Source: a virus. From it: 24,930 bases of DNA. Below, piece by piece: positions 7,499-13,267 of the stretch. The notes beneath the pieces were generated by a model. That model had not been told where the DNA came from. It worked only from the letters and a program-made list of their open reading frames with translations, and did not search any database. The DNA lies in the IMG/VR virus record IMGVR_UViG_3300010158_000301, positions 1 through 24,930 of that record; one strand, written 5' to 3'. The position numbers and the translations under genes are program-made. Within the stretch, counting starts at the first letter, position 1, and the number at the start of each line of letters is the position of its first letter.

Positions 7499-7574
7499 GG
7501 GGGATTAGCTCAGTTGGGAGAGCGTCTGATTTGCATTCAGAAGGTCATCGGTTCGATCCCGGTATCCTCCACCA
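7499..7574 (+). tRNA. tRNA-Ala (anticodon UGC), with encoded CCA
   Basis: A complete 76-base cloverleaf can be folded by hand. Acceptor 7499-7505 pairs with 7564-7570; the D arm is GCTC/GAGC (7508-7511, 7520-7523). The anticodon stem is TCTGA/TCAGA (7525-7529, 7537-7541) with loop TTTGCAT, anticodon TGC at 7532-7534. The T arm is ATCGG/CCGGT with TTCGATC loop. Discriminator A is 7571 and CCA is 7572-7574. The third acceptor pair is G-T, the G3:U70 identity element of alanine tRNAs. It decodes GCA and, by wobble, other Ala codons. The encoded CCA avoids the need for host CCA addition. Confidence 0.96.
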
Positions 7575-7595
7575 CTCAATTAGAAATAGGCATCA

Positions 7596-8291
7596 ATGAA
7601 AAAGATTAAAGTATTTTGGAACATTAACGAACTAGCAAACTGGGATAAAGTATTCAAGCAACAGTGGGACTGCATGGTATCAAGCGGTCTTTTGGCGGCT
7701 GCGGAAGATGTTATCCTAATGGGGAATGGCAGGATTAGAACTTTCACACCCATTATTGATTCTCACCCCGAATATCCACAGTTGGCTTTTACAAGTGTTT
7801 GTGATAGTGCTGCTCTTTGGGAATATCCCGGGCTTATGTTTATGCAACAACAAGCTAAGGAAGCAGAAGAACCCTTCCATATCTGTTATATTCACCTCAA
7901 AGGTCTTACACGGTGGGGAAACCCCAATGTAGAAGACTGGAAGGCATGGCTCAATTGGTGTGTCATCGAACGCTGGCAGGACAATGTAGCAGCATTGCAG
8001 ACACATGATACTAGTGGGCCAAACTGGGAAATCGAACCGTGGCCGCATCATTCCAGCAATTTTTGGTGGGCTAATAGCGATTATATTGCCAAACTTCAAC
8101 CACTTGTTCATCCGCATAAGTTAGTATCTCACAATGCTACACAATTCAAAGGACACGGGCATTGGAGATTTGATCACGAAGCCTGGCTAGGTAGCGGAAA
8201 CCCAAATGTTTTTGAAATCGCTCGTAGTTTCGAAGCAGGCGGTGATCATTACGAAAAACCATATCCAAGAGAACTTTATAGAAATGACTGA
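7596..8291 (+). CDS. Glycosyltransferase-like protein
   Basis: The 231-aa protein is probably related to a group of short, uncharacterised glycosyltransferase-like proteins found in bacteria, phages and giant viruses. Visible hallmarks (from memory of that group): FHICYIHLKGLTRWG at about 94-108 (the group's Y-hydrophobic-H-x-K-G), GPNWEIEPWPHH at 141-152, SSNFWWANSDYIAKL at 153-167 (matching the usual H-F-S-G-N-F-W-W-A), and HEAWLGSG near the end. No membrane segment. It begins 21 bases after tRNA-Ala with an AGG sequence upstream, and overlaps the oxygenase gene by 8 bases. With glf, the epimerase and the methyltransferase it supports a glycan-modifying set. Donor and acceptor are unknown. 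Confidence 0.75.
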   Translation: MKKIKVFWNINELANWDKVFKQQWDCMVSSGLLAAAEDVILMGNGRIRTFTPIIDSHPEYPQLAFTSVCDSAALWEYPGLMFMQQQAKEAEEPFHICYIHLKGLTRWGNPNVEDWKAWLNWCVIERWQDNVAALQTHDTSGPNWEIEPWPHHSSNFWWANSDYIAKLQPLVHPHKLVSHNATQFKGHGHWRFDHEAWLGSGNPNVFEIARSFEAGGDHYEKPYPRELYRND

Positions 8292-8874
8292 TATACCTGT
8301 TAGGAAGTTTCTATTAGAATCTTTCTATACTATTGGTAAATTACCCAATCATGAATCAGTAAAAACATCAGTTTTAGATCTGCTATCAACGACTCGATCA
8401 GATTCCTTGGTAATGAAGGATAATTACTATGCTGACAGTGTTAATAAACTAGATTGGAGCAAGGCTCGAGATTTTACAAGACCATGGGTACAACTACTAA
8501 AGCCTCAAATAGAAAATTATCTAAACAAACTGGCTGTTGGATTGGGATACCAAAGTTCAATAATTGATGAACTTTGGTATCAACAGTATACTACTGGAGA
8601 TGCACATGGATGGCATACACATGGTAGTAATTTTACTGGTGTTTATTATTTAGAATTAGATGAATCCAGTCCTAAAACAGAAATAATTGAACCCAGCAAG
8701 CAAGACAAGAAGATCACGCTTGATGTTAGTGAAGGGGATGTTGTTATGTTTCCCAGTTATACAATACATCGAGCACCTATAATTAAAAACGATAAGAGAA
8801 AAACTATTGTTAGTTTCAATTTTGTAATGGATCTAATAGAGCCAAATACACTGTTACATATTAATCAATTATGA
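8284..8874 (+). CDS. 2-oxoglutarate/Fe(II)-dependent oxygenase
   Basis: Putative dioxygenase of the double-stranded beta-helix fold, 196 aa from the ATG at 8284. The longer frame from 8206 would lie wholly in the upstream gene. Iron- and cosubstrate-binding features: HGWHTHG with H111 and H113, then TGVYYLEL; a distal GDVVMFPSYTIHRAP with H162; and R172 in KRKTIVSFNF for 2-oxoglutarate. The HxH...FPS...H...R...SFN layout matches the putative 2OG-Fe(II) oxygenase family common in T4-like marine phages. The substrate is unknown; protein hydroxylation or DNA-base modification are possibilities. Its start overlaps the glycosyltransferase-like gene by 8 bases, and the 3' end overlaps a convergent minus-strand gene by 6 bases. 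Confidence 0.88.
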   Translation: MTDIPVRKFLLESFYTIGKLPNHESVKTSVLDLLSTTRSDSLVMKDNYYADSVNKLDWSKARDFTRPWVQLLKPQIENYLNKLAVGLGYQSSIIDELWYQQYTTGDAHGWHTHGSNFTGVYYLELDESSPKTEIIEPSKQDKKITLDVSEGDVVMFPSYTIHRAPIIKNDKRKTIVSFNFVMDLIEPNTLLHINQL

Positions 8875-9336
8875 TTTATTAATTGTTTCTTCAGTTGGCC
8901 AAACAACATTGAATGGATCTGTTAAATCTATCTCTTTTGTTGCATCAATCCATTTTTGTATGATCATAAGTTCTGATGGAGTTTCTTTTGGATCTTTCAG
9001 TTGTGCAGCATATACATCTAATAGATGTTTCTGATAGTCGGTTACGTCTTTTAGTTTTTTATCAAAAATAATTTTCTTTTCAGCAGTGGATACTTCACTT
9101 ACAGCCCATGATTGACCCCAAGTTCCATCAGACTTTTTACTGTTGGATTCAGTGACATTTTGATAGGGAGTAAGTTTTGGTCTATCGCTTGTACTAATAA
9201 CCGCATAACCTAATTTTTCAAAATCTGCAGGTTTTGGATTAGAATCAAAATCAATTTGAGTTAATACATGTCTTAAATTATCTTCAGTAATCAAATATCC
9301 TATAGGTATATTATTTTCTAATTTTTTAAAAAACAT
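8869..9336 (-). CDS. Small protein paired with the tail-tip protein, possible fibre accessory
   Basis: The protein has 155 aa, starting at the ATG 9334-9336, which has GGAG 7 bases upstream. An earlier ATG at 9348 overlaps the previous gene and lacks such a site. The N-terminal part has PIGYLITEDNLRHV; the middle contains LTPYQNVTESNSKKSDGTWG and QSWAVSEVS; the C-terminal half is helical (DYQKHLLDVYAAQLKDP). A variable N-terminus, then G-x-W-x-Q-x-W and a helical tail, is reminiscent of small proteins encoded after tail-fibre genes, such as assembly factors. It follows the glycine-rich fibre gene within 2 bases in the same late-type unit. Role inferred from position only. Confidence 0.7.
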   Translation of the reverse strand: MFFKKLENNIPIGYLITEDNLRHVLTQIDFDSNPKPADFEKLGYAVISTSDRPKLTPYQNVTESNSKKSDGTWGQSWAVSEVSTAEKKIIFDKKLKDVTDYQKHLLDVYAAQLKDPKETPSELMIIQKWIDATKEIDLTDPFNVVWPTEETINKS

Positions 9337-9338
9337 TT

Positions 9339-10112
9339 TTAACTCCATGTAATTTTAACTTGCCCATCACCGCCATTGCCACCTGCACCAGCAATATGTA
9401 TATTAACACTTGTTCCCCTAGTCAATTGACCTGAATTATAAGTCTTACCAGCGAAACCAGATCCGCCTGCGCCGCCGCCTCCGCTGAATCCGGGATCACC
9501 AGAACCATCATATCCAAACGAACCGCTGCCTCCTCCACCTGGGGTATTTCCTGGAAATGCTGTAAAATTTGCTCCAGGATTGGTTCCGCCTGCACCACCA
9601 CCATAACTCGTACCACCAGCATTTCCGCCAGGCCCTCTTATATCACCTGAACCACCTTGCCCATCTTCGCCAAACGAACCGCCAGAATGACCACCGCCAG
9701 CACCTGGAGGTCCAACATATCTACGTCCTCCACCGCCACCTTGTTGCCCACCATTGGCAGTTAGCGTAGTAGCAGGTAAAGTCACAGTTGAAGTTCCGCC
9801 ATCCCCGCCAGCAAGACTACCACCGCCACCGCCCCATGCATAGAAGTTGATATTATTTCTATATAGTGGGGTTACGAATGTATAATCACCTGGACCATTG
9901 ACCCAATTGCCATTTCCGGCAGGATCGGTTGCACGTTTAGAATACATGCTACTAAAACTAATATTTGTAGTAGGAAAGTTTGCAGTGGTTAAAGAATCAT
10001 CTATATACCAAGTTCTACTTCTCATACTGCTCATATTTTTACCTGTATTAGCAGTAAATTCAGCTACAATTTCAGACATTTTAATGGGAGTACCAGAAGC
10101 ATGAATGGTCAT
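9339..10112 (-). CDS. Glycine-rich tail-tip/fibre protein (putative adhesin)
   Basis: Probable virion tail-tip or fibre protein, 257 aa from the ATG at 10110-10112. The frame continues to 10193, but MTIHASGTPIKMSEIVAEF is a typical phage fibre N-terminus and lies downstream of a late-type motif. Residues about 1-90 are a compact N-domain (SRTWYIDDSLTTANFPTTN). From about 95 to 235 the chain is glycine-rich, with many GGG and GGxGG runs such as GGGGGSLAGGDGG and GPGGNAGG. It closes with GGNGGDGQVKITWS, the usual last strand of glycine-rich phage domains. By analogy with polyglycine-II sandwich adhesins (T4-like gp38 of S16 type) it may contact the host receptor. The adhesin role is inferred. 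Confidence 0.82.
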   Translation of the reverse strand: MTIHASGTPIKMSEIVAEFTANTGKNMSSMRSRTWYIDDSLTTANFPTTNISFSSMYSKRATDPAGNGNWVNGPGDYTFVTPLYRNNINFYAWGGGGGSLAGGDGGTSTVTLPATTLTANGGQQGGGGGRRYVGPPGAGGGHSGGSFGEDGQGGSGDIRGPGGNAGGTSYGGGAGGTNPGANFTAFPGNTPGGGGSGSFGYDGSGDPGFSGGGGAGGSGFAGKTYNSGQLTRGTSVNIHIAGAGGNGGDGQVKITWS

Positions 10113-10132
10113 TTTTTTGTTCCGTTTAGTAA

Positions 10133-10139
10133 TATTTAG
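10133..10139 (-). promoter_or_regulatory. Late-type promoter motif for the fibre gene
   Basis: On the minus strand GCTAAATATT (10140-10131) differs by two bases from the CATAAATATT found before the late genes at 18938 and 24306. It ends 20 bases before the ATG at 10112, a spacing like that of the other late sites. It is a degenerate match, so confidence is moderate. Confidence 0.5.
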
Positions 10140-10143
10140 CAGG

Positions 10144-10171
10144 TTGACAGTATCTTGTTTGAGTGTATCAT
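10144..10171 (+). promoter_or_regulatory. Sigma70-like promoter, TTGACA-N16-TATCAT
   Basis: A perfect TTGACA (10144-10149), a 16-base spacer and TATCAT (10166-10171) stand back to back with the late-type motif of the minus-strand fibre gene. It should transcribe the small-gene module starting at 10194. Confidence 0.7.
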
Positions 10172-10193
10172 AAGCATTATGAGAGAGAAACAA

Positions 10194-10388
10194 ATGTACA
10201 CAGAACTTACCGAAGAACGTGTTATGTATCTGGTTGATCTTGCTACAGAATATGCTATCTCACGAAATTTAGATGTGGATTGTTATTTAGAATCCATGCT
10301 AAATCCCAACAAGATTGGGGATCGCGATGCAGGTCAAATCGTTGAACTGCTGATCAAATACCACAGAGAATGGACGGATCGTAAATGA
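10194..10388 (+). CDS. Small hypothetical protein, early-type module
   Basis: The 64-aa protein starts at the ATG at 10194, chosen because GAGAGA sits 8 bases upstream and the promoter at 10144 would begin the transcript close by. A longer frame from 10155 would begin upstream of the transcript start. The sequence is mostly helical and acidic at the start (TELTEERVMYLVDLATEYAI), ending with a basic WTDRK. It overlaps the next gene (ATGA at 10385-10388). I do not recognise it. As the first gene of a sigma70-driven module it is probably expressed early. Confidence 0.75.
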   Translation: MYTELTEERVMYLVDLATEYAISRNLDVDCYLESMLNPNKIGDRDAGQIVELLIKYHREWTDRK

Positions 10389-10591
10389 AAAACTGTGTGA
10401 ATTATGCAACGGCACTGGAAACAGTCGGTCTCAACGCTCGTGATTATCCACAAGAAAAGTTTGTGGAATCTCACCCTGTTTGGGTAGTTCTTCCCAAGGT
10501 AGAATCTATCGTTTATGGGCATGAAGGATGGGAAATCACGAAGGTTTCCAATGATTTATACTCCATTGAAATCATTGAGAAATTTGGGTAA
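10385..10591 (+). CDS. Small hypothetical protein, early-type module
   Basis: The 68-aa protein is unrecognised. It is coupled to the upstream gene by an ATGA overlap. The second half (VWVVLPKVESIVYGHEGWEI) looks like alternating beta strands, so a small beta-rich fold is likely. There is no membrane segment or cysteine pair; one Cys is at residue 4. It ends 14 bases before the repeated promoter region at 10605. Confidence 0.72.
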   Translation: MKNCVNYATALETVGLNARDYPQEKFVESHPVWVVLPKVESIVYGHEGWEITKVSNDLYSIEIIEKFG

Positions 10592-10604
10592 AATTGTAAG
10601 TAAA

Positions 10605-10629
10605 TTTGTTACAAAAATATCAGTTGACG
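10605..10629 (+). repeat. 25-bp direct repeat, copy 1 (promoter upstream element)
   Basis: The 25 bases from TTTGTTACAAA to CAGTTGACG are identical to 10971-10995. The repeat contains a short palindrome-like TTTGTTACAAA and ends in the -35 box of a promoter. Both copies are followed by TATTATGTAT and GGGAATGAGGAG at similar distances, so a whole promoter and ribosome-site cassette was duplicated. Confidence 0.9.
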
Positions 10630-10651
10630 CTTATCCCATACGTGCTATTAT
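10624..10651 (+). promoter_or_regulatory. Sigma70-like promoter, TTGACG-N16-TATTAT (copy 1)
   Basis: TTGACG (10624-10629) and TATTAT (10646-10651) are separated by 16 bases. The transcript should start close to 10658 and carry AGGAG just before the ATG at 10678. The inverted TTTGTTACAAA directly upstream could be an operator or activator site. Confidence 0.75.
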
Positions 10652-10677
10652 GTATTATAGGGAATGAGGAGAGCAGC

Positions 10678-10965
10678 ATGTCTTACGTCGTTTACAATGT
10701 TGGAACCACCCAAACTGTTAATGAGAAGCGTTGGGGTCGTGAGACTTTCAAAACTGAAGCGGCTGCTAAGGCTGCTCGCACGAGGATGATCAAGAAGTGG
10801 AAGTATGAGTCTACTCAACTTGAGATTGCTGAAGTTGCTTTTTATACACAGAACATTGCTGCTACTGTTACACGCACCAATTTGATGACGGGTAATACCT
10901 ACCAAGAAAGCGTCAATACGCCCCTGTGCTGCTCGCCCTCCAGTGAGACATATTGGTCAATGTAA
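10678..10965 (+). CDS. Small basic hypothetical protein
   Basis: The 95-aa protein starts at the ATG at 10678, which follows AGGAGAG; a longer frame from 10606 would run through the promoter. The N-terminal half is basic and helical (KRWGRETFKTEAAAKAARTR, then MIKKWKYES); the second half looks beta-rich with many Thr and ends in CCSPSSETYWSM with a Cys pair. It could bind nucleic acid given the basic first half, but no named motif is seen. It stands alone between the two duplicated promoter cassettes. Confidence 0.75.
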   Translation: MSYVVYNVGTTQTVNEKRWGRETFKTEAAAKAARTRMIKKWKYESTQLEIAEVAFYTQNIAATVTRTNLMTGNTYQESVNTPLCCSPSSETYWSM

Positions 10966-10970
10966 CTATA

Positions 10971-10995
10971 TTTGTTACAAAAATATCAGTTGACG
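10971..10995 (+). repeat. 25-bp direct repeat, copy 2 (promoter upstream element)
   Basis: Exact copy of 10605-10629, starting 6 bases after the stop codon of the previous gene and ending in the -35 box TTGACG. The distance between the copies is 366 bases, about one gene plus its promoter. Confidence 0.9.
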
Positions 10996-11017
10996 TATAC
11001 TAGTTTGAGCGTATTAT
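10990..11017 (+). promoter_or_regulatory. Sigma70-like promoter, TTGACG-N16-TATTAT (copy 2)
   Basis: TTGACG (10990-10995), a 16-base spacer and TATTAT (11012-11017). The spacer sequence differs from copy 1, while the -35, upstream element, -10 and GGGAATGAGGAG leader are kept, which suggests selection on those parts. Confidence 0.75.
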
Positions 11018-11044
11018 GTATACATAGGGAATGAGGAGCCAAAC

Positions 11045-11248
11045 ATGTCCAATGTTATCCGAGTTGACTTCCGCAAAGGTAAGATGAGCGAGCGTGAACA
11101 GTACCTCAATCATCTTGCTGTGGAACTGGACGAGATGGACTTCCAGGACTTTGTGGAAGCAGTAAACGATCCTGATGGCGCAGTATACCGGGATCTCGAC
11201 GAAGACATGCAGATTTTGGTCTGCGAATTCTTTGCCAAAGCAGGTTGA
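11045..11248 (+). CDS. Small acidic hypothetical protein
   Basis: The 67-aa protein is driven by the second repeated promoter, with a GAGGAG ribosome site before the ATG. A short basic N-terminus (VIRVDFRKGKMSER) is followed by a strongly acidic region (ELDEMDFQDFVEAVNDPDG, then DLDEDMQ). It is predicted mostly helical with no cysteine pairs beyond one Cys. Not recognised. Its stop codon lies inside the -35 box (TTGACA at 11245) of the promoter for the AAA+ ATPase gene. Confidence 0.75.
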   Translation: MSNVIRVDFRKGKMSEREQYLNHLAVELDEMDFQDFVEAVNDPDGAVYRDLDEDMQILVCEFFAKAG

Positions 11249-11272
11249 CATAATAGCATAAGGTGCTATTAT
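11245..11272 (+). promoter_or_regulatory. Sigma70-like promoter, TTGACA-N16-TATTAT
   Basis: A perfect TTGACA (11245-11250), a 16-base spacer and TATTAT (11267-11272). GTGCTATTAT around the -10 is shared with the promoter at 10624. A TATAAT also overlaps at 11272-11277 but is 21 bases from the -35 box. Confidence 0.75.
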
Positions 11273-11303
11273 ATAATTGTAATCCAAACTAACGAGGTAC
11301 AAA

Positions 11304-12299
11304 ATGGCTAATGTGCTTATTAAGTCGGGAACGTATCGCAATGCTCCCGTCGTTAACATGTCCTTCCCTCTGGTTAAGGACTATCAAGAAGGTGCTAAGG
11401 GAGGTTACGTGACTGTAGATGGGACATCAATGGGTCGTGATCGCATCCGCATTACAGTGGACCCTACAGAATATGAGATTGAGGGTGAGGTTGCTACTCC
11501 AATCGTTGCTGCTAAGGTAGAGGAAAGCGACGAAGCAGTCATGGAGCGTATCGGCGAACGCTTCGACATTATGGATTCAATGACGCAGGCAGTTGTTGAC
11601 GGTGTTGTGCGTTCAATGATCGTTGTTGGTCCCCCAGGTGTTGGCAAGAGTTTTAATGTTGTCAAGAAACTCGAAGAAGCCAACCTCTTTAACATGATCG
11701 GTGGCGACATCCGTTTCGAAGTGGTCAAAGGTGCTACTACTGCGCTGGGTCTTTATGCTAAGCTCTACGAGTATAGCAAGGAAGGCGATGTGCTTGTGTT
11801 TGACGATTGCGATAGCATTTTGATGGACGAACTTAGTCTCAACATCCTCAAGGCTGCGCTGGACACTAATAAGAAGCGCACCATCCACTGGAACAGTGAC
11901 AGTAAGTTGCTTCAGCGTGAGGGCATCCCCAACAAGTTTGACTTCAAAGGTGCTTGCATCTTTATTACTAACATTAAGTTTGAGAATGTTCGCAGTGCTA
12001 AGTTGCGTGACCATCTCAGTGCGCTTGAGTCACGTAGCCACTACATTGACCTTAGCATGAACACTATGCGTGATAAGATGTTGCGTATCAAACAGATTGC
12101 TCGTAGCGGAGAACTGTTTAAGGGTTATAACTTCCAGAATGGTGAAGAGCAAGAGATCTTGAACTTCATGGAGGAGTGCCAAGGTCGACTGCGTGAGATG
12201 AGCTTGCGTTGCGCTGTTAAACTTGCTGATCTGCGTAAGACCATGCCAATGAACTGGAAGCGTACCGCTGAGGTTACGCTGATGAAGAACGCTTTTTAA
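11304..12299 (+). CDS. AAA+ ATPase
   Basis: The 331-aa protein has a single AAA+ module. Walker A is GPPGVGKS at residues 109-116, Walker B VLVFDDCD at 163-170, sensor-1-like CIFITN at 218-223, and a likely arginine-finger region LRDHLSALESRS at 234-245. The first 90 residues are a separate beta-rich domain that I do not recognise, and residues 260-331 are a helical lid ending in NWKRTAEVTLMKNAF. It is not gp44: the gp44 layout and partners are missing. It may act as a remodeller or loader in replication, or on a host complex. GAGG is 6 bases before the ATG and a strong promoter precedes it. The gene is richer in G+C than its neighbours, a possible sign of separate origin. Small genes follow in the same unit. 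Confidence 0.88.
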   Translation: MANVLIKSGTYRNAPVVNMSFPLVKDYQEGAKGGYVTVDGTSMGRDRIRITVDPTEYEIEGEVATPIVAAKVEESDEAVMERIGERFDIMDSMTQAVVDGVVRSMIVVGPPGVGKSFNVVKKLEEANLFNMIGGDIRFEVVKGATTALGLYAKLYEYSKEGDVLVFDDCDSILMDELSLNILKAALDTNKKRTIHWNSDSKLLQREGIPNKFDFKGACIFITNIKFENVRSAKLRDHLSALESRSHYIDLSMNTMRDKMLRIKQIARSGELFKGYNFQNGEEQEILNFMEECQGRLREMSLRCAVKLADLRKTMPMNWKRTAEVTLMKNAF

Positions 12300-12311
12300 G
12301 GGAGACTAAAA

Positions 12312-12440
12312 ATGGTGCGTCGGTATAACACTGAACTTCGTGTGTGGGAAGTGGGCTACTGGGTCAACAACACTTTGTTTCAAGTTGTTGACCTTGTGCG
12401 GGACTATGATGAGCTTGAGATCTATAGGGAGGCGGCGTGA
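12312..12440 (+). CDS. Very small hypothetical protein, 42 aa
   Basis: A short frame of 42 codons plus stop, ATG at 12312, with AGGGAGA about 6 bases upstream just after the ATPase stop. The protein begins MVRRYNTELRVWEVGYWVNN and ends DELEIYREAA. Its stop overlaps the GTG start of the next gene (GTGA). The good ribosome site and coupled overlap make it a likely real gene despite its size. The sequence looks like a small beta-sheet fragment with a Val/Trp-rich core; function unknown. Confidence 0.65.
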   Translation: MVRRYNTELRVWEVGYWVNNTLFQVVDLVRDYDELEIYREAA

Positions 12441-12667
12441 AAGACTTTGAATTTTGTGACCGTGTAGGCAAGTGGTATCGTCCATGTGATTGGACTACCT
12501 GTTATGACTACAAAGGTCCCAGCAAAGCTCTAAAGCGACAAGCAGAGTATGCTTGGGAGTTGCCTTTGCCTTTCGCAAAACTAATGGTCGAAACTGAAAC
12601 TTACGTTGGCGCACTGTGCCAGACATGTGGTAAGTTTATCAAAAAGGATAAAACAGATGAACAGTGA
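12437..12667 (+). CDS. Small cysteine-containing hypothetical protein
   Basis: The 76-aa protein starts at GTG 12437 (AGGGAGG upstream), overlapping the previous stop. It has CDRVGKWYRPCDWTTC near the start (Cys 7, 17 and 22) and a CQTCGKFIKK motif near the end, so it may bind one zinc ion through CxxC and an earlier Cys pair. Trp and Tyr are frequent. Its last codons overlap the next gene by 11 bases. No family is recognised. Confidence 0.72.
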   Translation: MKDFEFCDRVGKWYRPCDWTTCYDYKGPSKALKRQAEYAWELPLPFAKLMVETETYVGALCQTCGKFIKKDKTDEQ

Positions 12668-12860
12668 AGATGACTTTAAGAAATGGCAGTATGGCTTTAG
12701 ACTGAAGATACAGCACATGCAACCTTACTATTATTCAAATAAAGAAAAACCTGATGCAGTGGTTCAAGAACTAGAACGTCTAGACAGACTCGAACAGGTT
12801 GTCGAAGCACGGAATACTAAGTGGGTAGAAGACCTTTGTGCTGCACTTCAACGTAAATAA
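12657..12860 (+). CDS. Small charged hypothetical protein
   Basis: The 67-aa protein starts at the ATG at 12657, chosen because AGGA lies 8 bases upstream; an earlier in-frame ATG at 12606 falls deep inside the upstream gene. The sequence is helical and charged (MNSEDDFKKWQYGFRLKIQH, then a likely coiled coil ELERLDRLEQVVEARNTKW). It overlaps the previous gene by 11 bases and is followed by another small gene after 13 bases. Not recognised. Confidence 0.7.
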   Translation: MNSEDDFKKWQYGFRLKIQHMQPYYYSNKEKPDAVVQELERLDRLEQVVEARNTKWVEDLCAALQRK

Positions 12861-12873
12861 TAGGGAGATAATC

Positions 12874-13176
12874 ATGTACTTGGATTATTGGGCGATTGGT
12901 CTACTATTTTTGCTTTTTATTGCTAATACTATTTTCCAATTTAGAATTGGATTTAGTCAGGGATCCAAGGGCGGGTACGCTATTGGCATGTATCACGCAG
13001 TAGGTTGGCTTATGAAAAATCAAGCAATTGAATGCGAGGATAAGATCACTGGCAAGCCTGCATCAGCAAGTGATATTGTGGTTCATATTATTAAGAGCGA
13101 TACATATGACGATTTTAAACTTACTTCTTGTAAGGACGATCTCAGAAAAATTGTAGAAGCAACACTGTTAGATTAA
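12874..13176 (+). CDS. Small membrane protein
   Basis: The 100-aa protein starts at the ATG at 12874, with GGGAGA 6 bases upstream. The N-terminal part is one strong hydrophobic segment (DYWAIGLLFLLFIANTIFQF, residues 3-22), followed by a Gly-rich turn FSQGSKGGYAIGMYHAVGWL that could approach the membrane. The remaining half is soluble and charged (DKITGKPASASDIV, then CKDDLRKIVEATLLD). Last gene of the early-type module, 22 bases before a terminator. Function unknown. Confidence 0.75.
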   Translation: MYLDYWAIGLLFLLFIANTIFQFRIGFSQGSKGGYAIGMYHAVGWLMKNQAIECEDKITGKPASASDIVVHIIKSDTYDDFKLTSCKDDLRKIVEATLLD

Positions 13177-13198
13177 ACTTTCTTCTTACCTGACAATT

Positions 13199-13234
13199 AA
13201 AGGTAGCAGGCAATGTCTGCTACCTTTTCTTTTT
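13199..13234 (+). terminator. Rho-independent terminator ending the early-type module
   Basis: Stem AAAGGTAGCAG (13199-13209) and CTGCTACCTTT (13217-13227) form 11 perfect pairs around a 7-base loop, followed by TCTTTTT to 13234. The T run merges into the -35 box of the next promoter. Confidence 0.92.
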
Positions 13235-13261
13235 GATTCTAACAAAAAAAGGATGTATATT
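13233..13261 (+). promoter_or_regulatory. Sigma70-like promoter of uvsW, predicted leaderless
   Basis: TTGATT (13233-13238), a 17-base spacer and TATATT (13256-13261). The ATG of uvsW begins 7 bases after the -10 box, where transcription itself would start. The only AGGA is upstream of the -10 and so would not be in the mRNA. Confidence 0.65.
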
Positions 13262-13267
13262 AACTAA

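Noticed and set aside
7499-7574. tRNA-Ala as an integration (att) site
   Set aside because: No integrase, no repeat of the tRNA end was noticed, and T4-like phages are lytic.
9422-9769. Two frames of 66 codons (plus and minus) inside the glycine-rich fibre gene
   Set aside because: They are shadows of the GGN-rich coding sequence, giving Val/Ala-rich or His/Gln-rich translations without starts or ribosome sites.
10605-10995. Possible CRISPR-like repeat or attachment-site pair
   Set aside because: Only two copies, both ending in a -35 box with promoter and ribosome site behind them, so a duplicated promoter explains them.
11405-12014. Minus-strand frames opposite the AAA+ ATPase
   Set aside because: The plus strand holds clear Walker motifs; the minus-strand frames are Ser/Thr-rich shadows.
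11304-12299. AAA+ ATPase as the clamp loader gp44
   Set aside because: The long beta-rich N-domain before Walker A and the short lid do not fit gp44, and gp62-like is far away.
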